A stretch of DNA of 64,000 nt from Flaccisagitta enflata (taxonomy: Eukaryota; Chaetognatha; Sagittoidea; Aphragmophora). The position numbers and the translations under genes are program-made. Where the stretch lies: contig OZ231127.1 of NCBI GenBank assembly GCA_965153355.1, forward strand, positions 74,524,001 to 74,588,000, read 5' to 3'. A model generated the notes under the pieces. That model saw only the letters and a list, made by a program, of their open reading frames with translations, was not told the origin of the DNA and ran no database searches. Positions 43,779 to 56,035 of the stretch are shown here, one piece after another (within the stretch, counting starts at the first letter, position 1; each line of letters begins with the position of its first letter).

Positions 43779-44022
43779 ACGTTTTTTGCCGCATTTGAAT
43801 TTGGGCAAAGTTGTTACCTTCATGGGGAAAAATGAGGCTTTGAATAAGCTAGGACGAAGGTAAAACCGTATGTTTTCTTGCTCAGTAAAGGCAACTGTAC
43901 CAGTTTTGGCCTTTGATATAGCTGTCTTTATATATTTTTTAGTGTATTGGGGCAACGGGAACCGTTTGCCATCCTGACGCTAAAGCAGATTTTTTTGGTT
44001 CTTTTTCTAATGTCTGTCTGCT

Positions 44023-44214
44023 CAACAAGGCCGGATACACGGCTACCCCAGTTGCGTGCGAATGGGCAGGGGCCATATTTGAGGTCACTTGATTATTTGG
44101 GCAGGAGCAGTGAGACCGAAGACCGCAAAAAAATGTAAAGTGCGACGGATCGACGGACAGACAGACGGACGGACCGACAAAGCGGGGTGTAGAGTCGCGT
44201 AGCATGCGACTAAA
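44023..44214 (-). mobile_element. Family A element, long form
   Basis: CAACAAGGCCGGATACACGG, CTACCCCAGTTGCGTGCG, GGGCAGGGGCCATATTTGAG, GTCACTTGATTATTTGGGCA, GACGGACGGACCGAC, GTAGAGTCGCGTAGCATGCG. Matches the 31.2-kb copy end to end. Confidence 0.84.
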
Positions 44215-44534
44215 CATAGTATTAGACAATAAAGATTCTTTTATTCTACCATGATGATGAAAACAAAAGGTCCGCCACCAGTTGGCGTCCTGGTGAAAAC
44301 AGACATCAGATGACATCAGATGATCAACATTAACTTCCGCCTCAAACGAGTTAAAATGAATCTTAATCTGACTTTACATGAAGCAAATTCATTGATCAAG
44401 ACTCTAAGCATTGTGTTTATGTTGATATGTGCTTCCATTGAGCCCAATACAACTGGAAGAGAGTGCATTCTCACGCGGTCACGCATTCAATAGAATTCAT
44501 GGTAGCATGTTCGCGATTTTGCAATTTGTAGCTA

Positions 44535-44711
44535 CAGTTGAACCCCGCTCTAACGGATTTCAGGGGACCAACAATATTCTTCTGTTATAGGCGGACTTCT
44601 ATTTTTGCCAACAAAGGAAATAAAAGAAATCAACTTGATGAGACCATAAATTTGCATCTGTTATTGGCGGAATTCCGTTGATGGCGGGTCCGTTAGAGCG
44701 GGGTTCAACTG
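44535..44711. mobile_element. Family E pogo-like MITE, copy 3 (best preserved)
   Basis: CAGTTGAACCCCGCTCTAAC and GTTAGAGCGGGGTTCAACTG are perfect inverted ends with TA on both sides. Length 177 bp. End sequence and TA target resemble pogo/Tigger-type MITEs. Confidence 0.8.
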
Positions 44712-45061
44712 TATCTGATGATAGATCAGTCTGTTTATTGAACCATAATCAACCATTACTGGTCTATGGGTTTTTAAGCAATTCTTGATCTCTGAATGCA
44801 TTGCCCCTAGCAAACCATAGGTTCCTAGATGGTTTGTGTCGGCGATAATGGTCAATTGGGAGTTTAGGACGATCACCTTTCACCATTGACGCATATGAAT
44901 TTGTTTAAATCACTTTAAAACCTCAGTAATCATGATTCATATTTTTCTACCAATAGAGTGAATTCTGGTGTGAATCTTTTCAAACAAAACATAAATTCAA
45001 GTATGGTTTATCTGACATTCTTATAAAAACATGAACACTACTCAAAACACTGCTCAAAACC

Positions 45062-48000
45062 ATGTCTGACGAATCAAACTTTATGCGATTGGTCTCATTG
45101 TTTTTTATTCATGGCTCCAAGGCATGTCGGTCCTTCTTCAAAACATGCCGTCAACGACAAGGGCACGTAAATCTGTCAAAATGGCTCAAATCTCGCAAGG
45201 CCAAAATCAAAGAGATGGCGGATAAGGGAAAATTCATTCATGCACCTCAGTATGAAATTTTGTTCCCCAAAAAAGGAGGTGTCATCGAATCAGAGATGGA
45301 TATTTCTCTGGTGAGGTTCCTTTTGCGACAATTTTGTGAGGAGCAAATCAAGGAGGAAGAAAAAAAAGCAATGAGCTCCCTCGGTAATACCAGGAACATG
45401 TTGGCTCACAGCGCAAATGGTAGCGTGTCAATGCCAGAGTTTGAAGCTCTATGGACTGAGACAACTCAGTTGATCAAACTGCTTCATCCAGACTCCACCG
45501 ATCTTAACCAATTGAAGACTCAATCTTTGGATGAAGAATTGGTCAAGGAATATCAGAACCAGCTTAAAAGTCAAGTAGAGAGAGAGATAGCCATGGGTTT
45601 GCTAGTCGCGGAGAGATTGGATGAAATCAGCCAACAGGGTGAAGAGTCAAAGCAAAGGGACACGGAAATGATGGATCGCTTGACGAGAATTGAAACCAAG
45701 TTAGAGGACTTAAGAGTGGCTAAAGCTTCATCTGAAGATGGAGGTAAGACCATTCGGTTCTAAAGCTGCATTGTCTTTTATTCATATTCTTATTATTTGT
45801 TTTATGTATGGGCGACTAAGTTAATGATGAAACTAAAATGAGTCTCTGGTTTGTTTCTCCTCCCACCAGGCACTCTGCAGTATGGGCTACAGGAGACTGC
45901 AACTAATTGCGACATTCCTGCCGATGATGTGGACAGCATGTCTTGCTGTCAGGCGAGTGGACAAAGTCACGATGAATCTCATGACAAAGCCTCTCATGGA
46001 AAGGTCGGATACCCTGCAGTGCTGCAATCAGAGCCGATCCAGGAAGAAACGCCCCCTTTGGCACTATATGTTAGTAAATCCAATATCAAGCTCACTGATC
46101 AAGTATTTCGGGATCAAATAGCTGGTACACGTTTTAATGAGATAGGCCAGATTCGCAGCATGCTCACCAATTCGCCAGCAATGGTACCCCTTATTCATGG
46201 TCCATATGGTATAGGAAAGACAGAAACTGCACTGGAAGTTGCCAGGCAATGGACTAACCAAAACGAACAAAACAAACACGCGTTTCACTTTACGCTTTGG
46301 AAAGAATCAGATGCAAAAGATGAGGCTCGAAGAATGTGTGTCACATTTTTTGATAAGCTCATAAAAGAATACCCACAGGAAAGATTGGTCAATATGATCG
46401 TTAAATCCGAAAAGCTGTTTTTACTGGTAGTTGATGCACAAGACGAAAAAGAGTGGTCAAGTTCAGACAGCAAAATGTCACTTATCCAGGATCTTATCAA
46501 CACTGAAAAAGTGCGCGTGGTTTTGATTTCCTTAGTCCGCCCATTGGCCTGTCCAGAAAATTTGATGTCTATTGAGCTAAAGCCACTCTCTGAAGACAAA
46601 TGTAAGATATTGCTGACTTTGCAAGGAGTTGAAGAGAAGTTCTTTGACGCCATATGTGCAAAAGCTAAAGGCTACCCACTTTACCTCAATCTTCTAAGGC
46701 AAAATGTTGTTCTCGGATGTGACATAGATAAAATCATTGATAGCGATGCCTTCCAATATCTGCACAAAAGTCTATCCAACATTCTAGAACCTTTTGAACT
46801 CCACCTTTCCATAAATGTCAGCATTTTCGATTCCCCCATCAAAATCCGGAATCTGAGGGAACTACTGAGTGTTGATGACAAAACATTTGAAAGGTCCATG
46901 GATAAGTTACAGAGGTACCACATCCTGCAACACGAGCAAGATGGGCTCCATCTGCATCCCTGCCATCGCTCATTCTTTCTACAAAACCCTTTGCACAAAG
47001 AAAAAGTGACCGATTCCAAGTTGACCCTCATCAAAGTTTTCCTGAACAAACTGATGGAAACTGCCAAGAAATCATGGGAAAAAGACAGCCTCATTGAGGC
47101 TGTGGCAAAATTCAAATGTGAACATGCTTTATATGAACAGCTATTTTCCGAGGTGTCAAAGGTAGATGGAAAGCCAGCATCTAACATTTTGGTCAATTTG
47201 GTGAAAGCAAGGGAGTGGTGCCTGATCAAGACATTCCTGTTTCTAGAGAGCTGCTTGCCAGAGGACAAAATCTACGCACTGGCAAAAGATCTGGTCAGAA
47301 TTTGTTCATTTTCAGAGGAGGAGAATGAAGGCAAAATAAATGTGTTGGTTCCCAGTTTGGTTTATTGCAATGAGATTGAAAGACGCAGTCGGTCCAAACA
47401 GATTGAAGTCAACTCCATTGACAAAGCAGAGGAAATTCTGGTCAATGGCAATCCTGATTTGATGGCCACAAATCATCCTTGTCATCCTTCCATACGGTGG
47501 TACTTCATGTACGCAAAAGGCAGATTTTTATCCACCCAACCAAAAAACAGGGTGGATGCTTTACGTTGGTACAAGATGGCTGTCGATTTGGTCAAACAAA
47601 CATGTGACTCGCAAGTCCCAAAACGCCACAGAGACTTGGACCAATGGGAGTATGAAATGTCCCTGAATAAGACGGAGAACTTGCTACAGAAAGAAGCAGG
47701 GAATGCCACTCCAGAGAGTGTTCAGTGTGCAAAGACGGAATTGATTGACTTGGCAGAAAACTTCCGAAATAGTTTGGGAAATCACGAGCAAAGTGCCTGC
47801 GCGCTGAAGCGAGTCGGGGATTACAGTTTAGAAATAAAGGACATCAAAAGCGCCAAGGAATATTTCCAAGCCTCCTACGACATGATGGTTGTACTGGAGA
47901 AATACGGAGTGGAAATGTCACAGATTATCATGACCCTGAAAAATTGGGGATGCCTGATGTTGAGCGATGAGACATCGGATGATTGGAAGGAAGGAAAGGA

Positions 48001-48286
48001 GATTTTTAAGAAGTGCGTCATGACTATGAGCACATATTATCCTCAAGGGGACAATTTTTGGTGTTTGAAAGTCTACCTTGATGTTGCTGAGGCCTGGCTT
48101 AACCTCAAAGATAGAGCCAGTGGTGCTGCCATTGCAACATGCATGTCTTCAGCCAAAAAGTATGCCAGACGTGGCATGGATGTTTGCGGGAAACTCAACA
48201 AAGATCCATATTATCGAAGGAAAAGACTGGAAGAGATCATAGCCGAGTGTGAGGCTTGGGAAAAGGACATGAAACCCCATGCTTGA
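45062..48286 (+). CDS. HEPN - STAND NTPase (NB-ARC/NACHT-like) - TPR-like protein, 2 exons
   Basis: Exon 1 is 45062-45743 and exon 2 is 45870-48286. The 126-bp intron (GAG|GTAAGA..CCACCAG|G) splits a Gly codon, and the product is 1032 aa. Residues 10-145 match the DZIP3-type HEPN domain and carry RNMLAH (Arg111, His116), the Rx4-6H pattern of HEPN RNases. A coiled linker (160-225) follows. The NTPase has Walker A GPYGIGKT (338-345), Walker B LLVVDAQDE (Asp416), an ISLVRP sensor-like strand and the GYPL motif (495-498) typical of NB-ARC. A winged-helix-like part follows to about 600. The C-terminal 330 residues are helical with TPR-like pairs (LRWYKMAV; AKEYFQASYDMM). Such proteins act as ligand-triggered oligomeric switches; RNA cleavage here is inferred. 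The start has a good context (AACCATGT), with a TATAAAAA about 35 bp upstream. An additional upstream exon cannot be excluded. No membrane segment is seen. Confidence 0.88.
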
Positions 48287-48651
48287 AAAGACTTTGTCGA
48301 AACGCGAGTTGATGCAACAAAAACAGAATGCCTTACTGGCTGAGGCACAATCTTATGCTTGTTATTCATTTTAACATGATTTCCATTTTGATCTTCTTTG
48401 AAACACAAATATTGGATTCCGAGGAACGCCGTCTTATCTCATAGATTTGTTCTTTCATTTTATCCGTTTCAGTAAGAAGTTTCATGCTTTGTTTTTCACA
48501 TTGAACTTTAAGAGATGAAAATCTTTTTTTTCAAATTCTTCATATTTTTCGTTTTGTTCCTCAATTATAATTTCACAATTTTAGTATTTTTCATGATTTT
48601 CATCCAGTTGATCGGAAATTCCATCCAACATTCCTACTACCGCCTTTCTCA
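48287..48651. other. 3' flank of the HEPN-STAND gene
   Basis: AT-rich. No further frame and no clear AATAAA was seen. Confidence 0.4.
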
Positions 48652-48822
48652 TTTTTAGTCGCGGACACGCGACTCTACACCTTGCCGTGTCGGTCGGTCG
48701 GTAGGTCGGTCGGTCGGTAGGTTGGTCCGTCCGTCCGTCACATTTTTGAATTCCAAGCGGTTTTCGCATTACTGCTCCTGCCCAACCGTCTGCGACTGTA
48801 TTGCCGTGTATCCGGCCTTGTT
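48652..48822 (+). mobile_element. Family A element
   Basis: TTTTTAGTCGCGGACACGCG, ACTCTACACCTTGCCGTGTC, GGTCGGTAGGTCGG, CATTACTGCTCCTGCCCAAC, GCGACTGTATTGCCGTGTAT, CCGGCCTTGTT. Confidence 0.85.
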
Positions 48823-50292
48823 CCATTAGATTGAACGATGTCCTCTTTACTTTGATTAACATTCTCAGTCAGCCGTTTTGCAGAGACGCCTTGAGATTTT
48901 AAGTCATCCTTTTGCACTGTTAAGTCATTCTTTATTTTCCGTAGTTTTGTTACTAATTCTTCATTCAGCTTCTTCAGTTCCATAACGTATATTTGGACAA
49001 TTAACAATGTCACACGTGATAGTGATAATGCGATGCTCGATCAAAGATCTGTGTCTGTGCGAAATCTTATCGATATTGATCGGGGATGCGGAGAAAACTC
49101 TTCTCATCTTTTTCTTTTTCTTTTTTTTCTGCTATGATTATTCGATAAGTAATGATTTTTAGCGCATCTTAATACCAATTGTTGCACTGAGATGTTGTTT
49201 CTTTTCGAATGATCAAGATGTAGTTCTTGTGATCTGGGCATAAACTTATTGATTTTCATTGTCGCTTTGGTGTTCAGATGGTGGACAGATCTACGTTGTC
49301 CAAAAAAAAATTCTCGAAATTTGGCTACATTTTGATAGTTACAAATGAATAAAAATTCAAGTTCAGGTTAAAATGTTATTTTAATTTTGAATTCTCGTCT
49401 TAAGGTAATTGAATTTGCACGAAGCAGTTATTTTTTGGCCTATTTTACTAAATCCGAACACGATCATTGATATTTTCTTAGTCGCTGAAAGGGGATTCTC
49501 CCTAGCATTGATTTCATTCAGTAATTAGTGAGAAAACAATTGATGACGTTTTTTTTTCGCTGGAGAGACACAGATGATGATATGGGTGGTTCATGGTGGA
49601 GGGACATCTGCCTTCTATAACATGTCTGTAGAATTGGTGCTAACATAATTGCTGTTAGATGATAACCTTACCAAAAAATGCGGGGTTAAGTGCATTATGC
49701 AAGAATCTTCGTTCTCTTTCAGTTGTCTTCGCTCCCTCCTGAGGCATGACAGTTTGTTTTCACTACATATATGACAAACAATTCATGTTCATTGGATGAA
49801 TGCACAAAATAAATCAAAAATCAAAACTTGACTTTTGGTTATAATCACATCAGATTTCATTCGTTAGAATTTAGTTCTTCACAATGAGTGAATGATAGCT
49901 AGTGCTGAGTGCTCATTTACACTTCCTCTTTGCAGAAAGTTAAAACTTGACTTTGGGTAATGATCACATCAGATTTGATTCGTTAGACTTCTTCATAATG
50001 AGTGAATGATAGCTATTGCTCATTAAGGCCACCAATTTACGCTGTCTCTGTGCATGGTCAGAACCCGACTTACTTGTAAAGTCAATCGTATCATGATCTT
50101 GGCAACACGTCATTGCGCGTTCCTCATTTTAGTGCTGGCGGTGTTTCAAGAAATTTTAAAAAGATGATTTCACTTTGAAGCTAATATCTCCTGAGCTAGT
50201 GGTCGCGTTTGAAGGATTCCTAAACAGCTTTGCAAAAATCCATCTGGTTAGTGTAATGTTATTTGTCTGGGCACTATACTAAAGTGGGTGCT
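48823..50292. other. Unassigned AT-rich sequence with a local tandem duplication
   Basis: About 110 bp at 49825-49935 (AAACTTGACTTT.GG, ATCACATCAGATTT, GAGTGAATGATAGCTA) recurs directly at 49941-50030. No gene was seen. Confidence 0.5.
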
Positions 50293-50499
50293 TTTTAGTC
50301 GCGTATGACGCGACCCAATATCCACTTTGTCTGTCCGTCAGTTTGTTGGTTAGATCATTGGTCTGCCATAGCTTTTATACTCGTTTGGCATTTGAGCTTT
50401 TTGACCTCAATGATGCTGCCATAATACCCAATGACCTTTTCTATCACTGACCCAGCCCGTTTAAACACGTCTCATTTAGCCATAAATCCGGCTTAGTTT
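50293..50499 (+). mobile_element. Family A element, diverged
   Basis: TTTTTAGTCGCGTATGACGC, GACCCAATATCCACTTTGTC, GTCCGTCAGTTTG, TGACCTCAATGATGCTGCC and ATAAATCCGGCTTAGTTT in family A order. Confidence 0.7.
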
Positions 50500-50510
50500 C
50501 CTGAGAAATT

Positions 50511-50737
50511 GGTTGAACTCTTATATAACCCCTGTGCAACAATTATTGTCACAGCCGCACTTGAAACTCAGCTATGAAAAGCATACTTCTACTTAACCCA
50601 GTAGTATTGAATATTATACCTATGGGCTATTATGATTAGAATATCAAAATTCTGAGCCAACTAAAAATATGTTTTTCATGGTTTAGTTATAACTGTTGCC
50701 GAAACAACAATTGTTGCACAGGTTTTAAGTTATAAAC
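50511..50737. mobile_element. Palindromic MITE related to the 41.65-kb element
   Basis: CCTGTGCAACAATTATTGT faces ACAACAATTGTTGCACAGG, and inside them AGCTATGAAAAGCATACTTC is mirrored by a TTTTTCATGGTTTAGTTAT arm. The GAAAAGCATACTTCTA segment is shared with the 241-bp element at 41.65 kb. Confidence 0.7.
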
Positions 50738-51889
50738 CTTGACAGCTCCTCCAAAGGCAAATTGAGCTTTGCCTAACATTGTCACCAATTCCACTAAAGT
50801 ATTACTTCAATGGTCACCGATTCTGATTGGACAGTGGCCGGGCCCTGCCCCTGCCCTTAATAAAACTCACTTGGTAATTTGGTCACCAGTTTTACTCAGA
50901 TAAAATTTTAGTGGCTGGGCGATGCCCCTGCCGTGGTCGTATCATATCTGCTTCTTTTTGGTCACCAGTTTCACTCGAACACCATTTTGATGGTCGATTT
51001 GATCTTTTGCCACATAAATCGCGAAAAAAGGAGTCTCGTCTTCCCAGAAGAAACTTTCTTTCGCACGATCGCACGTTTCCAGTTTCATATCAAATCGATT
51101 TTTGGTAGAAAAAAAAGTTAGAAAAAGAATTTCAAAAGAGGCGTCCTTATTGACCAAAAGACTTGTCTGACGAAATAGGGCTGTCGTGAAGTTTTACTCT
51201 TTTGCCCAAAATTTGTTAATGACTAATCTGGCGATCTCGGAGTCGTATACAGACGGTAATAGTACATATCTAGACATTACATGTGTATGTTCTTGATGTC
51301 CGTTTACAGTATTCCAAGCGACTTCAAGAGATAATATGAGATAGGAAGTAAATACCGAGATGGTTTTCATTCAAGTGGGTGCTCGCATCTCTATGAGAGG
51401 ATTTATCTGCTGGAAAATCGGTCTGTCTATTGGCCCGTACCTATGTCTGTCTCACTTTTAAATAACGTTTCTATTTGACATTGCCACCGCTATTGTCCAG
51501 TGTTCATCTTTCAATTATCGATAAATCTAGCCTGTAATTTTCTATCACAAATTTGCGATATTTGGCGTCGGTTCCTTCCGAGTGCCAAGGTCAAATGTTT
51601 CTGTTGGACAAAAGAGTTACATATCTCAATCCGGCTCTGAAGAAGAAGTCCCCAAATGCGACAATCAGTGGCAGTGGGATCTTTTGGCTAAAAAAGAAGG
51701 AAGGGGAACAGCGAGACAGAAAGACTTAACAACAGAAAGATCCAAGACTTTGGATGTAGAAGAAAAAGTCCCGGGACGGCCTTGATGTAGGGTTTGATGA
51801 AGATAATGACACTAGATAACCATTCAAAGTCGTTGTGCCTCAACTCTCTGTGACAATCACAAGGACGAAAGGTCATCGACCATTATGAA
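50738..51889. other. Unassigned sequence
   Basis: A GGTCACCAGTTT.ACTC block occurs twice (50881, 50969). Short overlapping frames on both strands around 50890-51160 show no family pattern. Confidence 0.35.

Positions 51890-51981
<92 letters not shown>
51890..51981 (+). repeat. (GA)n microsatellite
   Basis: About 45 GA units. Confidence 0.97.
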
Positions 51982-51986
<5 letters not shown>

Positions 51987-52006
51987 ACAGAAAATTAGAC
52001 AGCCGG

Positions 52007-52246
<240 letters not shown>

Positions 52247-52439
52247 AAAAGGCGATAACAGCGACGACGACCAGGCCAACAACATCCAAAGCCGTCCGCT
52301 GAAAAGATTTTCATTTCCATTTCTGGATGTGCCCAAAAGCGCGTCTGAAAGCGAGGCTAACCCTAACATAAATTCCCTCTCAAAAAGACGCAAAATGACG
52401 GCGCTAATGTCCTTCCTTCCGTTTGTATACCATTCCTTT
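52247..52439. other. Unassigned sequence between microsatellites
   Basis: No feature recognised. Confidence 0.3.
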
Positions 52440-52705
52440 TCAACAGTCTGTCTGTCCCTCAGTTTTTCTGTCTGTCTCTGTGTCTGTCCGACTGCGTTTC
52501 AGTCTGTCTGTCTGTCTGTCTATGTGTCTGTCTGTCTTTGTGTTTGAGTTTCTGTCTGTCACTCAACACTTTTGCCTTTCTCTTTCTCATTTTTCTGCCT
52601 TATCACAAGCACTGTGACTATTTCTGTGTCTCTGTCTTTCTCTGTCTGTCTCTTCAGTCTGTCTCTGTGTTTCTCTGTCACTGTCTCTGTCTCTGTCTCT
52701 GTCTT

Positions 52706-52761
<56 letters not shown>

Positions 52762-52762
52762 C
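52440..52762 (+). repeat. CTGT / CT simple-sequence region
   Basis: TGTCTGTCTGTC tracts (52440-52560), then CTGTCTCTGTCTCTGT (52620-52710) and (CT)n (52711-52760). Confidence 0.93.
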
Positions 52763-52884
52763 AGAGTAGAGGAAATGGAGTAAAAACCTCGACAGTTTTT
52801 TTTTTCTGACTGTTTTGTTGCTCCGTCTATCCGACCTCAATTTCTTTACTCCTCCGGAGAACCATAAAAACTCACCACTCAGCC

Positions 52885-53230
52885 AAGACAAGCCACAAAC
52901 GCCTCAAACGCCACAATCGCCAAAAAACGCCACAAACGCCACAATCGCCAAATACGCCACAAACGTCACAAACGCCACAAACGTCACAAACGCCACAGAC
53001 GCCCCAAATGTCACAAACGCCACAAGCGCCAGACACACCGTGAAAGCCATAAACACCACAAACACCACAAACGCCACATACGTCACAAACGTCACAAACG
53101 CCACATACGTCACAAACGCCACTAACGCCACATACGTCACAAACGTCATAATCGCCACAAACGCCAAAAACGCCGCAAACGCTATAAAGGCCAAACGCCA
53201 CACATGCCATTAACGCCACAAACGCCTCAA
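52885..53230 (+). repeat. 9-bp minisatellite (ACGCCACAA)
   Basis: About 38 units of ACGCCACAA, ACGTCACAA and TACGTCACAA. A Thr/Asn/Ala frame on plus and Val/Ala/Phe frames on minus are open because the unit length is a multiple of three. Confidence 0.92.
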
Positions 53231-53517
53231 ACGCCGCAAACGCTTTCAATGATACAATTGGCACAAGCACCACAATTGCACAAGTACTACCAATTACCAT
53301 TACAACAAATGCCACTAGTGCTATTAACGGTTTCAGAACGCCATAGATACTCTAAATCTAATTGCCACACGTTACCAATATCACAATGGCCAATGCAACA
53401 AACACTACCCAACCCACAAACACTACTTTTAACAACCACACGGCATGTGTAATGAGACAGAATATAAAAAAATCGGCAAGTGCCATCAGCGTCACAAGCA
53501 ACTCCACCGCTCTCAGA

Positions 53518-53945
53518 GCCGCCAAGGCCATCAGAGCCACTATTGCAACCAGCACAATCAGAGCCACTATTGCAACAAGCGCCATCAGAGCCACGATTGC
53601 AACAAGCACCATCAGAGCCACCATTGCAACAAGCGCCATTAGAGCCACTTTTGCAACCAGCACAATCAGAGCCACGATTGCAACAAGCACCATCAGAGCC
53701 ACCATTGCAACCAGCGCCATCAGAGCCACTTTTGCAACCTGCACAATCAGAGCCACTATTGCAACAAGCGCCATCAGAGCCACGATTGCAACAAGCACAA
53801 TCAGAGCCACTATTGCAACAAGCGCCATCAGAGCCACTTTTGCAACCAGCACAATCAGAGCCACTATTGCAACAAGCGCCATCAGAGCCACGATTGCAAC
53901 AAGCACCATCAGAGCCACCATTGCAACCAGCGCCACTAGCTCCAT
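53518..53945 (+). repeat. 27-bp minisatellite (CAGAGCCACTATTGCAAC)
   Basis: About 15 units of 27 bp alternate between CCAGCACAAT and CAAGCGCCAT variants. All frames remain open on both strands (for example a QPA/SEPLLQ frame at 53480-53947), so the open frames are not evidence for a gene. Confidence 0.92.
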
Positions 53946-54057
53946 GATGCGAATATGATTGAGGACCAAACGTTTCACAGAACTGAACCATGCTGAGCGT
54001 AGTTCAATGGGCGATACGTGGAACGCTTACACAGCGTTCGTAATTGTTGTTTTAGTT

Positions 54058-54222
<165 letters not shown>

Positions 54223-54239
54223 GGTGACGTCGTTGTCCT

Positions 54240-54356
54240 TCAACGGACCAATGACTGGGCTAATCGATGGACTAATAGACGGATCAACGAATAAACCAAC
54301 GGACAAACCGATAGATGGACAAAGCCCCTTATATAGTTTCGTGTCCGCGACTAAAT
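54240..54356 (-). mobile_element. Family A element, degraded
   Basis: Diverged GGACTAATAGACGG and GGACAAACCGATAG repeats lead to ATATAGTTTCGTGTCCGCGA and CTAAA. Confidence 0.6.
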
Positions 54357-54734
54357 ACATCGCTGAGTGATCGCTCGAGGAGCGAGTTCCTTGGGACGTC
54401 GTTTTGACCCTAGTTTACCAAGTGAAAGAAATTTGGCAATCCCTTTGGCGCCTCACTTTCTCTCTTTCTTGGGGGCTCTTTGGAGACCCGACGTCGCGTT
54501 ACATAATGTTAAGCAAAGAGTGGCAGGCTTAAATTGGAGGCGAGGGACGGGAGGGGGAAGAAGAGGATGAGGAAGAGAAATAGGAGGGCGGGTTGGGGGC
54601 GTATGAGGATAAGGAGTGAAATAAGAAGGGTGGGGAACATACTCAAACTGTGGGCCAAGGACTGGAGGAGGAATAAGGAAGAGGAAAAGGAAAAGGAGGA
54701 AGAGGAAGAGGAGGGCAGGCGGGGGACGTGATCA

Positions 54735-55374
54735 ATGAATGAATTTAATTTAATGAATTTAATTTCAAAAACAAACACAAATTACAACGCGCGGCAATTG
54801 TAAAGAGCTTGCTTTCAGGGATAGCCAATGAAAGTCGATAACGGTGACTTTTTTCCAAAAGGGTCCCCTAAAAATATATATCATTCGAAAAAGAATATGT
54901 CAAAAGTCGTAATCCAGTAAAGTTAACAAGTAAACAACTCAAATCCGGGTCCAATTAAAATCCGAGTAAAATCATTCATACTGCGAGATGAGGTAAAGTT
55001 TTAGTCTACGTTTAAAAACTCGAAATTCATTCAAAGACTTGAGAGAATTAGGAAGGTTATTCCACAATTTGATAGAAGTAAATGCAAAACCGTTAGGACT
55101 AGAAGCCAGGTCACGTGACAACTGAAAATTGCAGCTGCTTCCCCGAGTATTGTGAGAATGGATTTCAGATATAAACCTAAAGTTTGGCAACAAGTATGAT
55201 GGAGCCAGCTTATTTCGCACACGAAAGAGGTGCATCATCTTGAAATAGGTAACACGATCAGGAATGCTCAACCATGATAGATCTCGTAAGTTTTTTAAAT
55301 CAACATGATCGCGTGGGTCCATGCCGTGAATAAAACGTATCATCTTGCGCTGCAAAACATTTAGACTTGCAGAC
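54735..55374 (-). mobile_element. 5'-truncated CR1-like LINE, reverse transcriptase C-terminus
   Basis: On minus, an open 127-codon frame (55355 to 54972) starts inside the protein (LNVLQRKMIRF) and shows the C-terminal signature of CR1/L2/Rex-type ORF2: LSIPDRVTYFKMMHLFRV, NKLAPSYL, HSHNTRGSS, AFTSIKLWNNLPNSLKS, FKRRLKLYLIS. About 235 bp of 3' tail follow, ending near TTAAATTCATTAAATT and ATTCATTCATT. The frame is intact as far as it goes, suggesting a younger insertion than the one at 10.4 kb. The 5' truncation near 55374 is typical of target-primed reverse transcription. Confidence 0.85.
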
Positions 55375-55375
55375 T

Positions 55376-55620
55376 TGCAGACAAAGGACGTGCAGACAAA
55401 GGACGTGAGGAGAGAGGAGGAGGGGTATGACGATAAGGGGTAAAATAAGAAGGGTGGGGGAACATACTAAAACTGGGGGCCGAGGACTAGAGGAGGAATG
55501 AGGAAGCGGAAAAGGAAAAGGAGGAAGAGGAAGAAGGGCAAAAGGAGGAAGAGGAAGAAGGGGAAAAGGAGGAAGAGGAGGAAGAGAAGGCGGGTGGCGG
55601 AACATGCTTGAATTGGGGGC
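55376..55620 (+). repeat. Purine-rich degenerate repeat
   Basis: AGGAGGAAGAGGAAGAAGGG units, with a diverged relative at 54540-54720 (GGTGGGGAACATACT.AAACT and GGGGGC.GAGGACTGGAGGAGG blocks in both). The two copies flank the LINE insertion. Confidence 0.7.
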
Positions 55621-55639
55621 AAAAGACAGTTAGCCCTAA

Positions 55640-56035
55640 ATTGAGGGCGACCTCAAAATGGCCGCGTCGCTCTAGGGACTTTTCTTTTTGGAAGAAAGAC
55701 CCACAGTATCCAGCATCATATTGCGAGCGCCCGACTTAGTCTCAGTCTCCGCAGTCTTGCTGATTTTTTGGGTAATTAGTGTCTGTCTTTGCTATCCCTG
55801 CCCAACAGCTCGATGATGTTATCTTTTCACTGTCGCCGCTCACTGGCAAGCAGGTAATTTTCTGTCCCATATAAAGAATGTATTTGAAAGTAGTCATGAT
55901 GCTTGTCCAAACATACAAATATGATTCACGGATTTGCACTAAAAATCAAATGAAATGAATTTAGTGCTTGCCAATATTTGTGTAAACGTGTTATGCCGAT
56001 TTTAACTCTTGCATGAAGTAAAACATCTGCTTTTT
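55640..56035. other. Unassigned sequence
   Basis: No feature recognised. Confidence 0.35.

Noticed and set aside
45744-45763. Stop at 45761-45763 as the true end of the HEPN protein
   Set aside because: GAG|GTAAGA before it is a strong donor and the next exon joins in phase. A retained-intron short isoform remains possible.
45851-48286. Second exon of the HEPN-STAND gene as an independent gene
   Set aside because: The apparent start is TTG inside a pyrimidine tract ending CCACCAG. Splicing from 45743 restores one continuous frame.
53518-53945. CRISPR-like array
   Set aside because: Units are tandem with no unique spacers, and the genome is eukaryotic.
53287-53991. Frames of 155-234 codons on both strands that look like repeat proteins
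   Set aside because: The 27-bp unit keeps all frames open. There is no start context, splice signal or domain.
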